DNA of 64,000 bases from the NCBI GenBank assembly GCA_963720725.1, contig CAVRGN010000003.1, forward strand, positions 744,001-808,000, given 5' to 3'. The translations under genes and the position numbers were made by a program. The notes under the pieces were generated by a model. That model made no database searches. It worked only from the letters and a program-made list of their open reading frames with translations, and was not told the origin of the DNA. How positions within the stretch are numbered: position 1 is the stretch's first letter; every line of letters starts with the position of its first letter. This document shows positions 26,397-34,662 of this stretch, piece by piece. Origin of the DNA: Benzoatithermus sp963720725. Its GTDB lineage: Bacteria > Pseudomonadota > Alphaproteobacteria > Geminicoccales > Geminicoccaceae.

Positions 26397-27634
26397 GCAT
26401 CGCTCCAGAGCCCGGCCGCCGATGCAGGCGAGGCCAGGACGTGTGCTGCGGCCTGGGCCAGGGCGCGATCCGGAGCGGGTTGGCGCAGGTAGGTGGCGAG
26501 ATCGCGGCTCAGCCGCTCGACCGGATGGGTGCGGAGATAGCCGCCGAGGCCGATCGAGCGCTGGGTCAGCTCGAGCAGGTCGAGGGCCGCCCGCTCCACC
26601 GCCAGCCGGACGAGATTGACATAGGCCACTGCCCGGTCGCCCTCGACGACCGGGCTTTCGGCCAGACGGCAGGCCTGGTCCAGCCAGAGGCGGGCCGTCT
26701 CCGCCGCCATCGCGGCTTGGCCGACGCGGGCGAGCTGATGGGGATCGGCATCGCGCTGAGTGTTCTTGAGGTGAAGGCGCAGCTCGTCGAGCAGCCGCTC
26801 GAGGCCGCCCAGATGGACCGCCGCGAACCGCCAGGCGCCGGTGGAGAAAACCGGCTGCCGCAGATAGTCGCCGGGCTCGCCGACCAGCTCCGCGGCCTCG
26901 ACCTCGATCCCAGTGAAATCCACGCTGCCCGTCGCGGAGGCCCGCATCCCATGCGCCACCCAGCCCGACAGGTCGGCGCGCTCGCCCGCGGCGAGGCCGG
27001 GGACGACCATCTGGAGCGCGCCGTCCGGCAGACGCGCGGTGATCAGCGGCCGTGCGACATGCCCCGCCCCCGAGGCGTAGATCTTCCGCCCGTCGAGCCG
27101 CCAGCGGCCGGGCGAGACCTCGCGCAGGCGCACGCCGTCGGCCGCTTCCGTGTTCCACACGCCGAACAGATGGCCGGCCAGGGCTTCCCGGGCGAGCAAT
27201 GCCTGCTGTGCCGGCCCGCCGTAGCGGAATACGAGCTTCAGCGCGTTGACATGGCCTTCGTACAGACGACCAAGCGGGAGGCTGCCATGCCCGATCAGGC
27301 GGAAGACCTGCAGCATGGCCAAGGCAGCTTCGGGCGACGTGCCCAATCCCGCGCCGCCAAATCCGGCGGGCAAGGGCGCCGCGAGCAGGCTGCTGGCGCG
27401 CATCGCCTCGATGTCGTCGACGGGAAACGCACCGTCATGATCCAGCGCCGCGGCCCGGCCGGCCGCCTGCTGCGCGACAGAACCGGCAGCGGCGACGACC
27501 ACAGCCAGGTCGAGCGGCGGCGGTGCGTCGGACGGCGCCGCAGCCGAGCGCCCGTTCCCAGGCCTTACGGCGACACGGGGCGGGTTGATCGATCGGCCGC
27601 GGCTAAGCGGCGACCGCTTTAGTTCTGCTACCAT
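26393..27634 (-). CDS. acyl-CoA dehydrogenase-like flavoprotein
   Basis: 413 residues. The N-terminal ~35 residues are low-complexity and the start may lie further in. The acyl-CoA dehydrogenase plan is visible: a helical N-domain (PLPAGFGGAGLGTSPEAALA near 88), a middle beta domain (VWNTEAADGVRLREVSPGRW near 160, ASGAGHVARPLITARLPDG near 187) and a C-terminal helical bundle ending ...SIGLGGYLRTHPVERLSRDL near 375. The usual catalytic Glu position is not obvious to me, so it may be an oxidase or hydroxylase-type relative rather than a fatty-acid enzyme. It is first in an operon with PIG-L and NodS-type genes. Confidence 0.8.
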   Translation of the reverse strand: MVAELKRSPLSRGRSINPPRVAVRPGNGRSAAAPSDAPPPLDLAVVVAAAGSVAQQAAGRAAALDHDGAFPVDDIEAMRASSLLAAPLPAGFGGAGLGTSPEAALAMLQVFRLIGHGSLPLGRLYEGHVNALKLVFRYGGPAQQALLAREALAGHLFGVWNTEAADGVRLREVSPGRWRLDGRKIYASGAGHVARPLITARLPDGALQMVVPGLAAGERADLSGWVAHGMRASATGSVDFTGIEVEAAELVGEPGDYLRQPVFSTGAWRFAAVHLGGLERLLDELRLHLKNTQRDADPHQLARVGQAAMAAETARLWLDQACRLAESPVVEGDRAVAYVNLVRLAVERAALDLLELTQRSIGLGGYLRTHPVERLSRDLATYLRQPAPDRALAQAAAHVLASPASAAGLWSDA

Positions 27635-27766
27635 CGAACCCCGCTCCTACCGCCATGCACACTGCATGGCATCGGAACCAGGACAGGCGCGGTCGGTTGC
27701 GCCCCGTGCTCGCGAAACTGGCGGACGCGGTCGCGGCCGGACCGCGCCGCGGCCGTCAATTGCCTC

Positions 27767-29615
27767 TCAGACACCGACCCGCTGCTTTTTCTTGCCGGCC
27801 TCGTGCTCCTTGCGCGCGGCACGAACGGACTTGCGCTCCGACACCTCGGGCGTGCCGCATTCCCACCAGGCGTCGTTGCCCTCGGTCCAGTCGGTGGCGT
27901 GGACCGGGACGTGGATCACGGTGGTCCGGTCGGCGGCCTTGGCGCGCCGGAAGGCGTCCTCGAGCTCGCCGATGCCCGTGACGGACAAGCCGATCGCTCC
28001 CATGGCCTCGGCGTGCCTGGCGAAGTCGACCCGCACCAGCTCGCCGACATGCCGCGAGTCCTCGAGCTGGTTGTTGAAGGACGGGATGCCCTTGGCACGC
28101 TGCAGGCGGTCGATCACGGCAAAGCCGCCATTGTCGCAGACCACGACGATCAGCTTCATGCCGGTGAGCACCGAGCTGTAGATGTCGCTGTTCATCATCA
28201 GGTAGCTGCCGTCGCCGACCATGACGATCACGTCGCGCGTGGGATCGGCCATCTTCGCCCCCCAGCCGCCGGCGATCTCGTAGCCCATGCAGGAGAAGCC
28301 GAACTCGCAGTCGAAGGTCGATTCGGTCTTCGCCCGCCAGTTCATGCACAGCTCGCCGGGCATGCCGCCCGCAGCGGTCAAGGCGAGATCGCGGGGGTCG
28401 GCGAGGCGGTTGATCGCACCCACGACATGGGCGTAGGTCGGCAGCTCGGCATTGGTCGGCCCGCTGCGCTGGTCGACGAAGCGGTTCCATTCGCCGTAGG
28501 CCCGCTCGCGCGTCGGCGAGCCAGCCCTCGGGCGCCTGCCAGCCCTGCAGGGCCTGGCCCAGTTCGGCGAGCCCCGCCTGCGCGTCGCCGACCAGCGGCA
28601 GCGCCTGGTGCTTGCGGGCATCGAACCGGGCGGCGTTGAGGCCTATGAACCGTGCATCGTCGGCGAACAGCGACCAGGAGCCGGTGGTGAAGTCCTGCAG
28701 CCGCGTGCCCACCGCCAGCACCACGTCCGCCTCGGCCGCCAGATGGTTGGCCGAGCTCGATCCCAGCCCGCCGATCGGGCCGGCGTTCATGGGATGGTCG
28801 TGCACCAGCACGGTGCGGCCGGCGATGGTCTCGACCACCGGCACCCGATGGCGGGTGGCGAACGCCGCCAGCACCGCCTCCGCCCCGCTGTAGCGCACGC
28901 CGCCGCCGGCGATCAGCAGCGGCTTCCTCGCCGTCCGCAGCAGGGCCGCCGCCGCCTCGAGCTGAAGCAGATCCGGCCGCGGCCGCGGGATGCGATGCAC
29001 GCGCCGCTCGAAGAACCGCTGCGGATAGTCGAACGCCTCCGCCTGCACGTCCTGGCACAGGCCGAGGAAGGCAGGCCCGCAATCGGCCGGATCGAGCAGC
29101 ACGCCCAGCGCCTGGGGCAGGGACTGCAGCAGCTGCTCGGGACGGATGATCCGGTCCCAGTAGCGCGTCACCGGCTTGAACGCGTCGTTGACGCTGAGAG
29201 TCGGATCGCCCCAGTGCTCGACCTGCTGCAGCACCGGATCGGGCAGCCGCGACACATAGTAGTCGCCCGACAGCAGCAGCACCGGCAGCCGGTTGGTGTG
29301 CGCCACGCCGGCCGCGGTCACCATGTTGGTCGCCCCCGGCCCGATCGAGCTCGCCGCCACCATGATCTGGCGGCGCGCCTTGGCCTTGGCGAAGCCGATC
29401 GCCGCCAGCGCCATCGACTGCTCGTTCTGGCCGCGCCAGGTCGGCAGCTCGTCCTTGACCGCCTCCAGGGCCTCGCTCAGGCAGGTGACGTTGCCGTGGC
29501 CGAAGATCGCGAACACGCCGGGAAACAGCGGCACCTCGGCCCCGTCGAGCTCGGTGCGCTGCGCCATCAGCCAGCGCACCAGCGCCTGCGCCATGGTGAG
29601 ACGGACGGTGGTCAT
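27767..29615 (-). pseudogene. iolD: 3D-(3,5/4)-trihydroxycyclohexane-1,2-dione acylhydrolase (IolD), frameshifted
   Basis: A ThDP-dependent enzyme of inositol breakdown. The N-terminal part from ATG 29615 includes TMAQALVRWLMAQRTELDG, FPGVFAIFGHGNVTCLSEAL and RGQNEQSMALAAIGFAKAKA (the cofactor Glu region). The C-terminal part has FGFSCMGYEIAGGWGAKMA and the ThDP/Mg motif VMVGDGSYLMMNSDIYSS. Between them, near 28505-28515, the frame must shift by one base: after PEGWLADAR the reading resumes as ERAYGEWNRFVDQ. The family length is about 610-620 residues and the sum fits. Either a real frameshift or a sequence error explains this. A diverged copy of its 3' end lies 4 kb downstream. Confidence 0.88.
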
Positions 29616-29686
29616 GGTTGGCCTCCCTGTCGGCCGTTCGGGCGCGGCAGCCTAGCCTCCGGCGGCGCCCGCGTGAAGACGGCCGC

Positions 29687-30118
29687 TCAGGCCGGGAACT
29701 CGGCGCGCAGGCCGAGGCTCTCGGCGGCGCGGGCCAACACCCGGTCCAGGGTGACGAGGATCTCCGCCTGGTGGTTGCGGGTGATCGCCACGTGCAGCGC
29801 GTCGCCGGCGCGGAGACCCAGATCGAACCGCTCCAGGAAGCCGGCGGCGTCCAGGAAGTCCCTCTGGGTCGGCACGAGCTGACCAAGACTGCGACGGGCG
29901 AGGCGCTGGAAGGCGGCGTGGGCGCGGCGCGCCGCCTCGACCGAGGCCGTTTGCGCCCGGACCTTGCCGCCCAGGGCGCTGGCGAACTCCGTGACCGTCC
30001 AGGTGCTGATCAGCACGTCCGTCATGTCGAGCCCGCGGAACCAGGCTCGCACCGCCGCCGACCGCGCCTCCGGCAGGAAGAGCGGTATGAGCACGCTGGT
30101 GTCGAGGTAGCGGATCAA
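29687..30118 (-). CDS. vapC: PIN-domain toxin (VapC family)
   Basis: 143 residues with PIN-domain acidic residues in YLDTSVLIPLFLPE (Asp near 5), TVTEFASALGGKV (Glu near 44), GLRAGDALHVAI (Asp near 105) and LVTLDRVLARAA (Asp near 124). PIN toxins are Mg-dependent RNases that cut tRNA or rRNA. It overlaps the stop of the antitoxin gene just upstream by 4 bases, the usual toxin-antitoxin arrangement. Confidence 0.88.
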   Translation of the reverse strand: MIRYLDTSVLIPLFLPEARSAAVRAWFRGLDMTDVLISTWTVTEFASALGGKVRAQTASVEAARRAHAAFQRLARRSLGQLVPTQRDFLDAAGFLERFDLGLRAGDALHVAITRNHQAEILVTLDRVLARAAESLGLRAEFPA

Positions 30119-30357
30119 TACCGGTCCTCGTCGCGCATCCGCCGCAGGAAGTCGCCCGCGCTCTCCTCCTGGTAAGGCATCGACTCGCGGACCCGGTCGA
30201 TCTCGTCCCAGTCGATCGGCTCGAGCTTCTTCGCCACGCCGCTCACCTTCGCCACCGGCTTGCCGCGGCGGGTGATCACCACCTCCTCGCCGCGCTCCAC
30301 CCGGTCGAGGATCGCGCTGAGATGCGCCTTGGCCTCGGCGACGCTCACCTCGCTCAT
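30115..30357 (-). CDS. vapB: Phd/YefM-type antitoxin
   Basis: 80 residues. The N-terminal half matches the Phd/YefM DNA-binding fold: SVAEAKAHLSAILDRVERGE followed by EVVITRRGKPVAKVSG. The C-terminal half is acidic and probably binds the toxin. It is the first gene of the pair and likely represses its own promoter together with the toxin. The promoter region faces iolG with about 130 bases between. Confidence 0.88.
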   Translation of the reverse strand: MSEVSVAEAKAHLSAILDRVERGEEVVITRRGKPVAKVSGVAKKLEPIDWDEIDRVRESMPYQEESAGDFLRRMRDEDRY

Positions 30358-30487
30358 GCCACCGCTCCTCTGGTCATCTGGTTGGTCATCACTAGCATGG
30401 CGGCCGCCCCGGCGCCAACCTCGCCCGGCCGGTTTGACAGCTCACCGCAGCTCGGTTCATCTGCCGGCGGTCAGGGGGGAGACGGGA

Positions 30488-31486
30488 ATGATCAGGTTCG
30501 GGATCCTGGGCTGCGGGCGCATCGGGCGGATGCATGCCGACAATCTGGCCGCCCATCCCAAGGCCGAGCTGGCCTGGGCCTACGACGTCGCCCGGCCCGC
30601 CGCGGTCGCCGTGGCCGAGGCGCATGGCTGCCGGGTCGCCGGCACCGTCGCCGAGGTCCTGGGCGACGGTGCGGTCGACGCCGTGCTGATCGCGTCCTCG
30701 ACCGACACCCATGTCGCGCTGATCACGGCTGCCGCCAAGGCCGGCAAGGCCATCCTGTGCGAGAAGCCGATCGACCTCGACATCGCCAAGGTCGACGCCT
30801 GCTGGCGCGAGATCGGCGGCCTCGAGGTGCCGATCCAGATCGGCTTCAACCGCCGCTACGACCCCTCCTTCGCCGAGGTGGCGCGCGCCATCCGCGCCGG
30901 CGAGATCGGCGACCTGCGCCAGGTGATCATCACCAGCCGTGACCCCGAGATCCCGCCCGTCGCCTACATGAAGGTCGCCGGCGGCCTGCTGCGCGACATG
31001 ACCATCCACGATTTCGACCTCGCCCGCTTCCTCCTGGGCGAGGAGCCGGTCGAGGTGGCCTGCTTCGCCAACGCCCTGATCTCCCGGGAGGTCATGGAGC
31101 TGGGCGAGAACGACACCGCCATGATCCTCCTGCGCACCGCCGCCGGCCGGCAGTGCTGCATCACCAACTACCGCAAGGCCACCTACGGCTACGACCAGCG
31201 GATCGAGGCCGTGGGCGAGCTCGGCATGCTCAAGGCCGAGAACCGCCGCGCCACCTCGGTCGAGCGCTGGGACGGCACGCGCACCGAGGCCAGGGACCCG
31301 ATCCTCCACTTCTTCATCGAGCGCTACCGCGAGGCCTATGTCCGCGAGCTCGACGACTTCATCGCGGCACTGGAGACCGGCCGCCCCTGCGACCCGGGCT
31401 TCGAGGCCGGCCGGCGGGCGCTGCTGCTGGCGAACGCGGCCTACGAGTCGATGGCGAGCGGGCGGGTCGTGCGGGTGGCCGAGTAG
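30488..31486 (+). CDS. iolG: inositol 2-dehydrogenase
   Basis: 332 residues from ATG 30488, preceded by a gggggagacggga ribosome site. The Rossmann motif is FGILGCGRIGRMHADNLAAH near residue 4. The catalytic motif CEKPIDLD near 92 has the conserved Lys, and GGLLRDMTIHDFDLARFLLG near 165 holds the Asp and His of myo-inositol dehydrogenases. Other matches are GFNRRYDPSF near 118 and CCITNYRKATYGYDQRIE near 228. It oxidises myo-inositol to scyllo-inosose. It is divergent from the vapBC-iolD side, and with iolD it marks a scattered inositol catabolic locus. Confidence 0.92.
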   Translation: MIRFGILGCGRIGRMHADNLAAHPKAELAWAYDVARPAAVAVAEAHGCRVAGTVAEVLGDGAVDAVLIASSTDTHVALITAAAKAGKAILCEKPIDLDIAKVDACWREIGGLEVPIQIGFNRRYDPSFAEVARAIRAGEIGDLRQVIITSRDPEIPPVAYMKVAGGLLRDMTIHDFDLARFLLGEEPVEVACFANALISREVMELGENDTAMILLRTAAGRQCCITNYRKATYGYDQRIEAVGELGMLKAENRRATSVERWDGTRTEARDPILHFFIERYREAYVRELDDFIAALETGRPCDPGFEAGRRALLLANAAYESMASGRVVRVAE

Positions 31487-31563
31487 GCGACGCATCTGCG
31501 ACCTCGCATGGCCCTTGCGTCGAGACGCCCCGTAGTTACATTATCGTACGTACGCAACTGACC

Positions 31564-31863
31564 ATGCGGTTCGAGTGGGACGAGCGGAAGGAGCGCGCGA
31601 ACAGGGCCAAGCACGGCGTCAGCTTCGATCTCGCCCTCGAGGTGTTCGACGATCCGTTCCATCGCAGCCGGCAGGATCGGCACGAGCAGGGCGAGGAGCG
31701 CTGGCAGACGCTGGGCATGGTTTCGCCGGACGTGCTTCTCCTGGTGGCGCACACCTACGCGGAGCGCGACGGTGCCGAGGTGATCCGGATCATCTCGGCC
31801 CGCAAGGCAACGGCGCGGGAGCGCAGAGGATATGAAGAAGGCAAACGACGATCGCGAACGTGA
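31564..31863 (+). CDS. brnT: BrnT family toxin
   Basis: 99 residues with the BrnT signature FEWDERKERANRAKHGVSFD at the N-terminus, FDDPFHRSRQDRHEQGEERW in the middle and EVIRIISARKATARERRGYE at the end. BrnT is a ribonuclease-fold toxin neutralised by BrnA. The next gene overlaps it by 32 bases and encodes the antitoxin. The upstream region contains the palindromic-looking ttatcgtacgtacgc, possibly the autoregulatory operator. Confidence 0.92.
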   Translation: MRFEWDERKERANRAKHGVSFDLALEVFDDPFHRSRQDRHEQGEERWQTLGMVSPDVLLLVAHTYAERDGAEVIRIISARKATARERRGYEEGKRRSRT

Positions 31864-32110
31864 GCTCGCCGCCCTGGCGGCACTGCCCGACGCTGCCATC
31901 GACACCTCCGACCTGCCCGAGCGCGACGGCTGGGACCAGGCCGAGCGCGGCCGCTTCTGGCGCCCGGTCAAGCGCTCGGTCACCATCCGCCTCGACGCCG
32001 ACGTCCTCGACTGGTTCCGGCGCCGCGAGCCGAAGTACCAGACGGCGATCAACCGCGTCCTGCGCGCGCACATGGAGGGGAAGGGCGGTCCCGGCACGGC
32101 CGGCGGATGA
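31832..32110 (+). CDS. brnA: BrnA family antitoxin
   Basis: 92 residues. The C-terminal ribbon-helix-helix reads KRSVTIRLDADVLDWFRRRE followed by PKYQTAINRVLRAHME, the typical BrnA sequence. The N-terminal half (IDTSDLPERDGWDQAERGRF) binds the toxin. It completes a type II toxin-antitoxin pair with brnT. Confidence 0.92.
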   Translation: MKKANDDRERELAALAALPDAAIDTSDLPERDGWDQAERGRFWRPVKRSVTIRLDADVLDWFRRREPKYQTAINRVLRAHMEGKGGPGTAGG

Positions 32111-32246
32111 CGCCTGCTCGGCGCGGCGGGACTTCGGGCGTCTTGCCCCGATCCCAGCACCGCCCGGTACGCCCGGTTAACCCACCGGCGATCTCCCGCC
32201 GCTACCGTCCCGGCTGCGCGTCCAACCGGCCGGGATCGCGAGACCG

Positions 32247-33027
32247 ATGGAGATCTACCGCGGCGGCAGCCTGCCGCAGACCGTGCTGGAGTGGGCGGCC
32301 CCAGCCCTGCGCTCGCTCGAACGGCCGCAGCTGGGCGACCTCGATCACGTCCTGCTCGTCTTGGGCCTCGCCCTGGCGTTCGCCGCCTGGCGCGCGCAGC
32401 GGAGCTGGCTGCGCGGCCTCGATGGGCGAATGGCGCGTGGCCCGGCTGCTCCGGCGGCACGGGGCCGAGGCGAGCCACGACGTCCTCCTGCCGCATCCCG
32501 ACGGGGCGGGCTGGACCCAGATCGACCATCTCGTCCGCCTGCCCGACCGGATCCTGGTGGTCGAGACCAAGAATCTCGGCGGCCGGCTCTCCGGCGGTGC
32601 GCGCGACGAGCGCTGGACCCAGCGCTTCGGCCCGCGTTCCTACGCGATCCAGAACCCGCTGCGCCAGAACGCGCTCCACCTCGCGGCCGTGCGTGCCGTG
32701 GTCGGCCGCGACGTCCGCCTGCAGGGCGTCGTGCTGCTGGTCGGCCGCGCCTGGGTCGACGAGCGGCTGCCCATCGGCTGCCTGCGCCTCGACGGCTTCG
32801 GGCGCCTGCTGCGCGAGGCCCAACTGCGCGACCGCTTCGGCCCGACCTGGCAGGACCGCGTCGCCCCCGCCTGGGAGCGCCTTGCCGCCGCCGCCTCCAC
32901 CCGCCTGCGCGACCGCTGGCGCCACGCCGCCGCGATCGAGCGCCGCACCGGCGTCCGGCCGGGCCTCGCCGGCGCCGGCCTCGCGCTGGCGGCCGGGGCG
33001 GCGCTGGGGTTTGCGCTGGCGGGATGA
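32247..33027 (+). pseudogene. NERD nuclease-related domain protein, frameshifted
   Basis: From ATG 32247 the frame reads MEIYRGGSLPQTVLEWAAPA, then a membrane helix (HVLLVLGLALAFAAW) to about 32430. A one-base shift there leads into GEWRVARLLRRHGAEASHDV and onward to the stop. The NERD core is visible: IDHLVRLPDRILVVETKNLG with the Asp and the ETK catalytic triad members, then YAIQNPLRQNALHLAAVRAV. A second hydrophobic segment ends the protein. NERD domains are predicted endonucleases of the PD-(D/E)xK type. It follows brnTA but is probably independent. Confidence 0.72.
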
Positions 33028-33121
33028 GAGTTTGCCGCCGCGACTGCCGAGAGCGTCCGGCCGCTTCCTTGCGGATCGACCTGAGATAGGAGGGCCTTTC
33101 GCACCCCGTTGCATCGCGGAA

Positions 33122-33180
33122 ATGGGTCTGACCCCATAAGTCCCTGATCGCATGGAGCGACCCCATAGTTGCTCCATGCG
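33122..33180. repeat. two adjacent hairpins (REP-like)
   Basis: The region 33028-33334 has no supported gene. It holds ATGGGTC/GACCCCAT (33123-33138), a near-perfect palindrome, and CGCATGGAGC (33149-33158) paired perfectly with GCTCCATGCG (33171-33180) around a 12-base loop that repeats GACCCCATA. The shared ACCCCATA core makes this look like a repetitive palindromic element. No transposase is adjacent. Confidence 0.5.
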
Positions 33181-33334
33181 ACGCCTATGCCGAGCCGGGA
33201 GCGAAGCGCTATCTCAATCCGTAGTGGCATGCCAGCCAACCTCACAGCGCTTGGCGTCCAGCCAATCGATTGACCGATACGGGGATACCTGAGACGGAAG
33301 GCTCCATAATGGTGAAGATCAACCGGGGAGCGTT

Positions 33335-33565
33335 TCAGGCATGGTTTCTGATCGCGGCGCTAGAGGCCGTTGGTGCATCGTCGCTGCGGCCGTCGGATTT
33401 CTGATCGCCCAGGTGGCAGTAGCTGAACCAGAAAGCGACGGCGTAAGCGGCAGCCCAATCGGAAAAGCCCAAGGCAATCAGACAGGCGCCAAGGGCTCGG
33501 CGTCGGTTCAATACCAAGACCAACGCCAAACCGGCGGCTATCAGACCGACTGCCGTGAACCCCAA
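33335..33565 (-). CDS. possible small membrane protein
   Basis: A 76-residue frame from TTG 33565 with two hydrophobic stretches (FTAVGLIAAGLALVLVL and ACLIALGFSDWAAAYAVAFW), then a polar tail. The complementary strand is also open here, so either or neither may be real. No ribosome site or family is evident. Confidence 0.25.
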   Translation of the reverse strand: MGFTAVGLIAAGLALVLVLNRRRALGACLIALGFSDWAAAYAVAFWFSYCHLGDQKSDGRSDDAPTASSAAIRNHA

Positions 33566-33612
33566 TATCGCGAAGACTCGACCTGTGCGCCCAGTGGGGC
33601 GCGGTCAAAAGT

Positions 33613-34308
33613 ATGCGCGAGGCCAATCAGATAGCCAGGAGCGGCATCTGGCTCGGCGGCCTCCAGTTTGCCGGCCTCATCCTCACGCTGGCCCTGAGCG
33701 CCTACGCCGCCATCATGGCCGCCAAATCCACCCGTCAGGCGAGGAAGGCCAACAAGATCAGCCGTCGTGCCTACCTCGCCGATCAACGGCCGTGGGTCGG
33801 CGTGAGCTTGGAATTGATCGGGGATCTGCACTTGACCAACGTTGCAGTGATCAATGTGTCCGCCAGATTGAAAAACTACGGTAAAAGCCCGGCCCTCTCG
33901 GTTGTAGCCTTTAATGAATGTATTCCAATGAAATTGGGGAGCGACGTAGTTAACGAGGCCCATAAATTTTGTGAGAGGGCTGCACATATGCAAAAGCGGG
34001 GAACAGCGAAAATCGGCGACGCTCTTTTCCCTGGTGCAGACGCTACCCCACAGACGAATATTTTCGCAGCCAGAGCAAACCTTTCGCTCGATCCAGATAC
34101 TCATCCCGGCATTGCATATTTGTCGGTTGTATCGTATGTGGAATACAAGCCGACTTGGCCAACCGGCGAGGTCTATAGAACCTGTTCTATATTTAATCTG
34201 CTCTGGATCGACGGTAAAATCGTCCGACGCTCCATCCCGCTGGATCGGGACAAGATCCCGATGGAACAGCTTGACATCGAGCAGTGCGCCGGAGGCTACG
34301 CCACATAG
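33613..34308 (+). CDS. membrane-anchored hypothetical protein
   Basis: 231 residues. One N-terminal membrane helix (LGGLQFAGLILTLALSAYAAIM) is followed by a basic linker STRQARKANKISRRAYLADQ and then a soluble domain beginning RPWVGVSLELIGDLHLTNVA, with VSARLKNYGKSPALSVVAF. This layout is common in bacterial single-pass proteins of unknown function, with an immunoglobulin-like fold after the helix. Base composition is more AT-rich than its neighbours, which suggests horizontal transfer. No function can be assigned. Confidence 0.65.
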   Translation: MREANQIARSGIWLGGLQFAGLILTLALSAYAAIMAAKSTRQARKANKISRRAYLADQRPWVGVSLELIGDLHLTNVAVINVSARLKNYGKSPALSVVAFNECIPMKLGSDVVNEAHKFCERAAHMQKRGTAKIGDALFPGADATPQTNIFAARANLSLDPDTHPGIAYLSVVSYVEYKPTWPTGEVYRTCSIFNLLWIDGKIVRRSIPLDRDKIPMEQLDIEQCAGGYAT

Positions 34309-34662
34309 CCCAAACGCCACCGCCACCGCCCACAGGGCGGCCCTCATTCACCTACTCCCGGCCCTCCCGTTCTGAGCGAGCCGGTCGCCGCCTGCGCTAC
34401 TGCAGCGCTTGGTGAGCTTGCTCCATAATGCAGCGAAAATGTACGAACGAATTCTCAAATGCAGCCTGTCCGAACCCGTGAGCGCCCTGCCTCGCTATAC
34501 ATTTCACGAACGCACCCAGCCGCGGCACAAAGGAACCCAACAGCCGAACCCCCGCCCAGGACGCCCTAACCGGTAGCGCCACGGCCCTTGTTGCCGGCAC
34601 GGCCGTCGTGCCCTACTAGCCCCACCGGCTCCCCCGCCGCCCTCGCCCGGACTGCCCGCCCC
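34309..34662. other. stretch without supported gene
   Basis: About 350 bases between the membrane-anchored hypothetical and the oxidoreductase gene. A 67-residue frame on the minus strand (34397-34600, containing FGQAAFENSFVHFRCIMEQA) reads like the tail of a protein but has no recognisable start or family. It may be a fragment. Otherwise nothing is visible. Confidence 0.4.

Noticed and set aside
27735..27766. A GC-rich terminator hairpin after iolD
   Set aside because: The cgcggccg copies there are direct repeats and do not pair into a convincing stem.
33341..33634. A 97-codon plus-strand frame with a hydrophobic start resembling a signal peptide
   Set aside because: It overlaps an equally plausible frame on the other strand, has no ribosome site or family match, and ends in irregular sequence.
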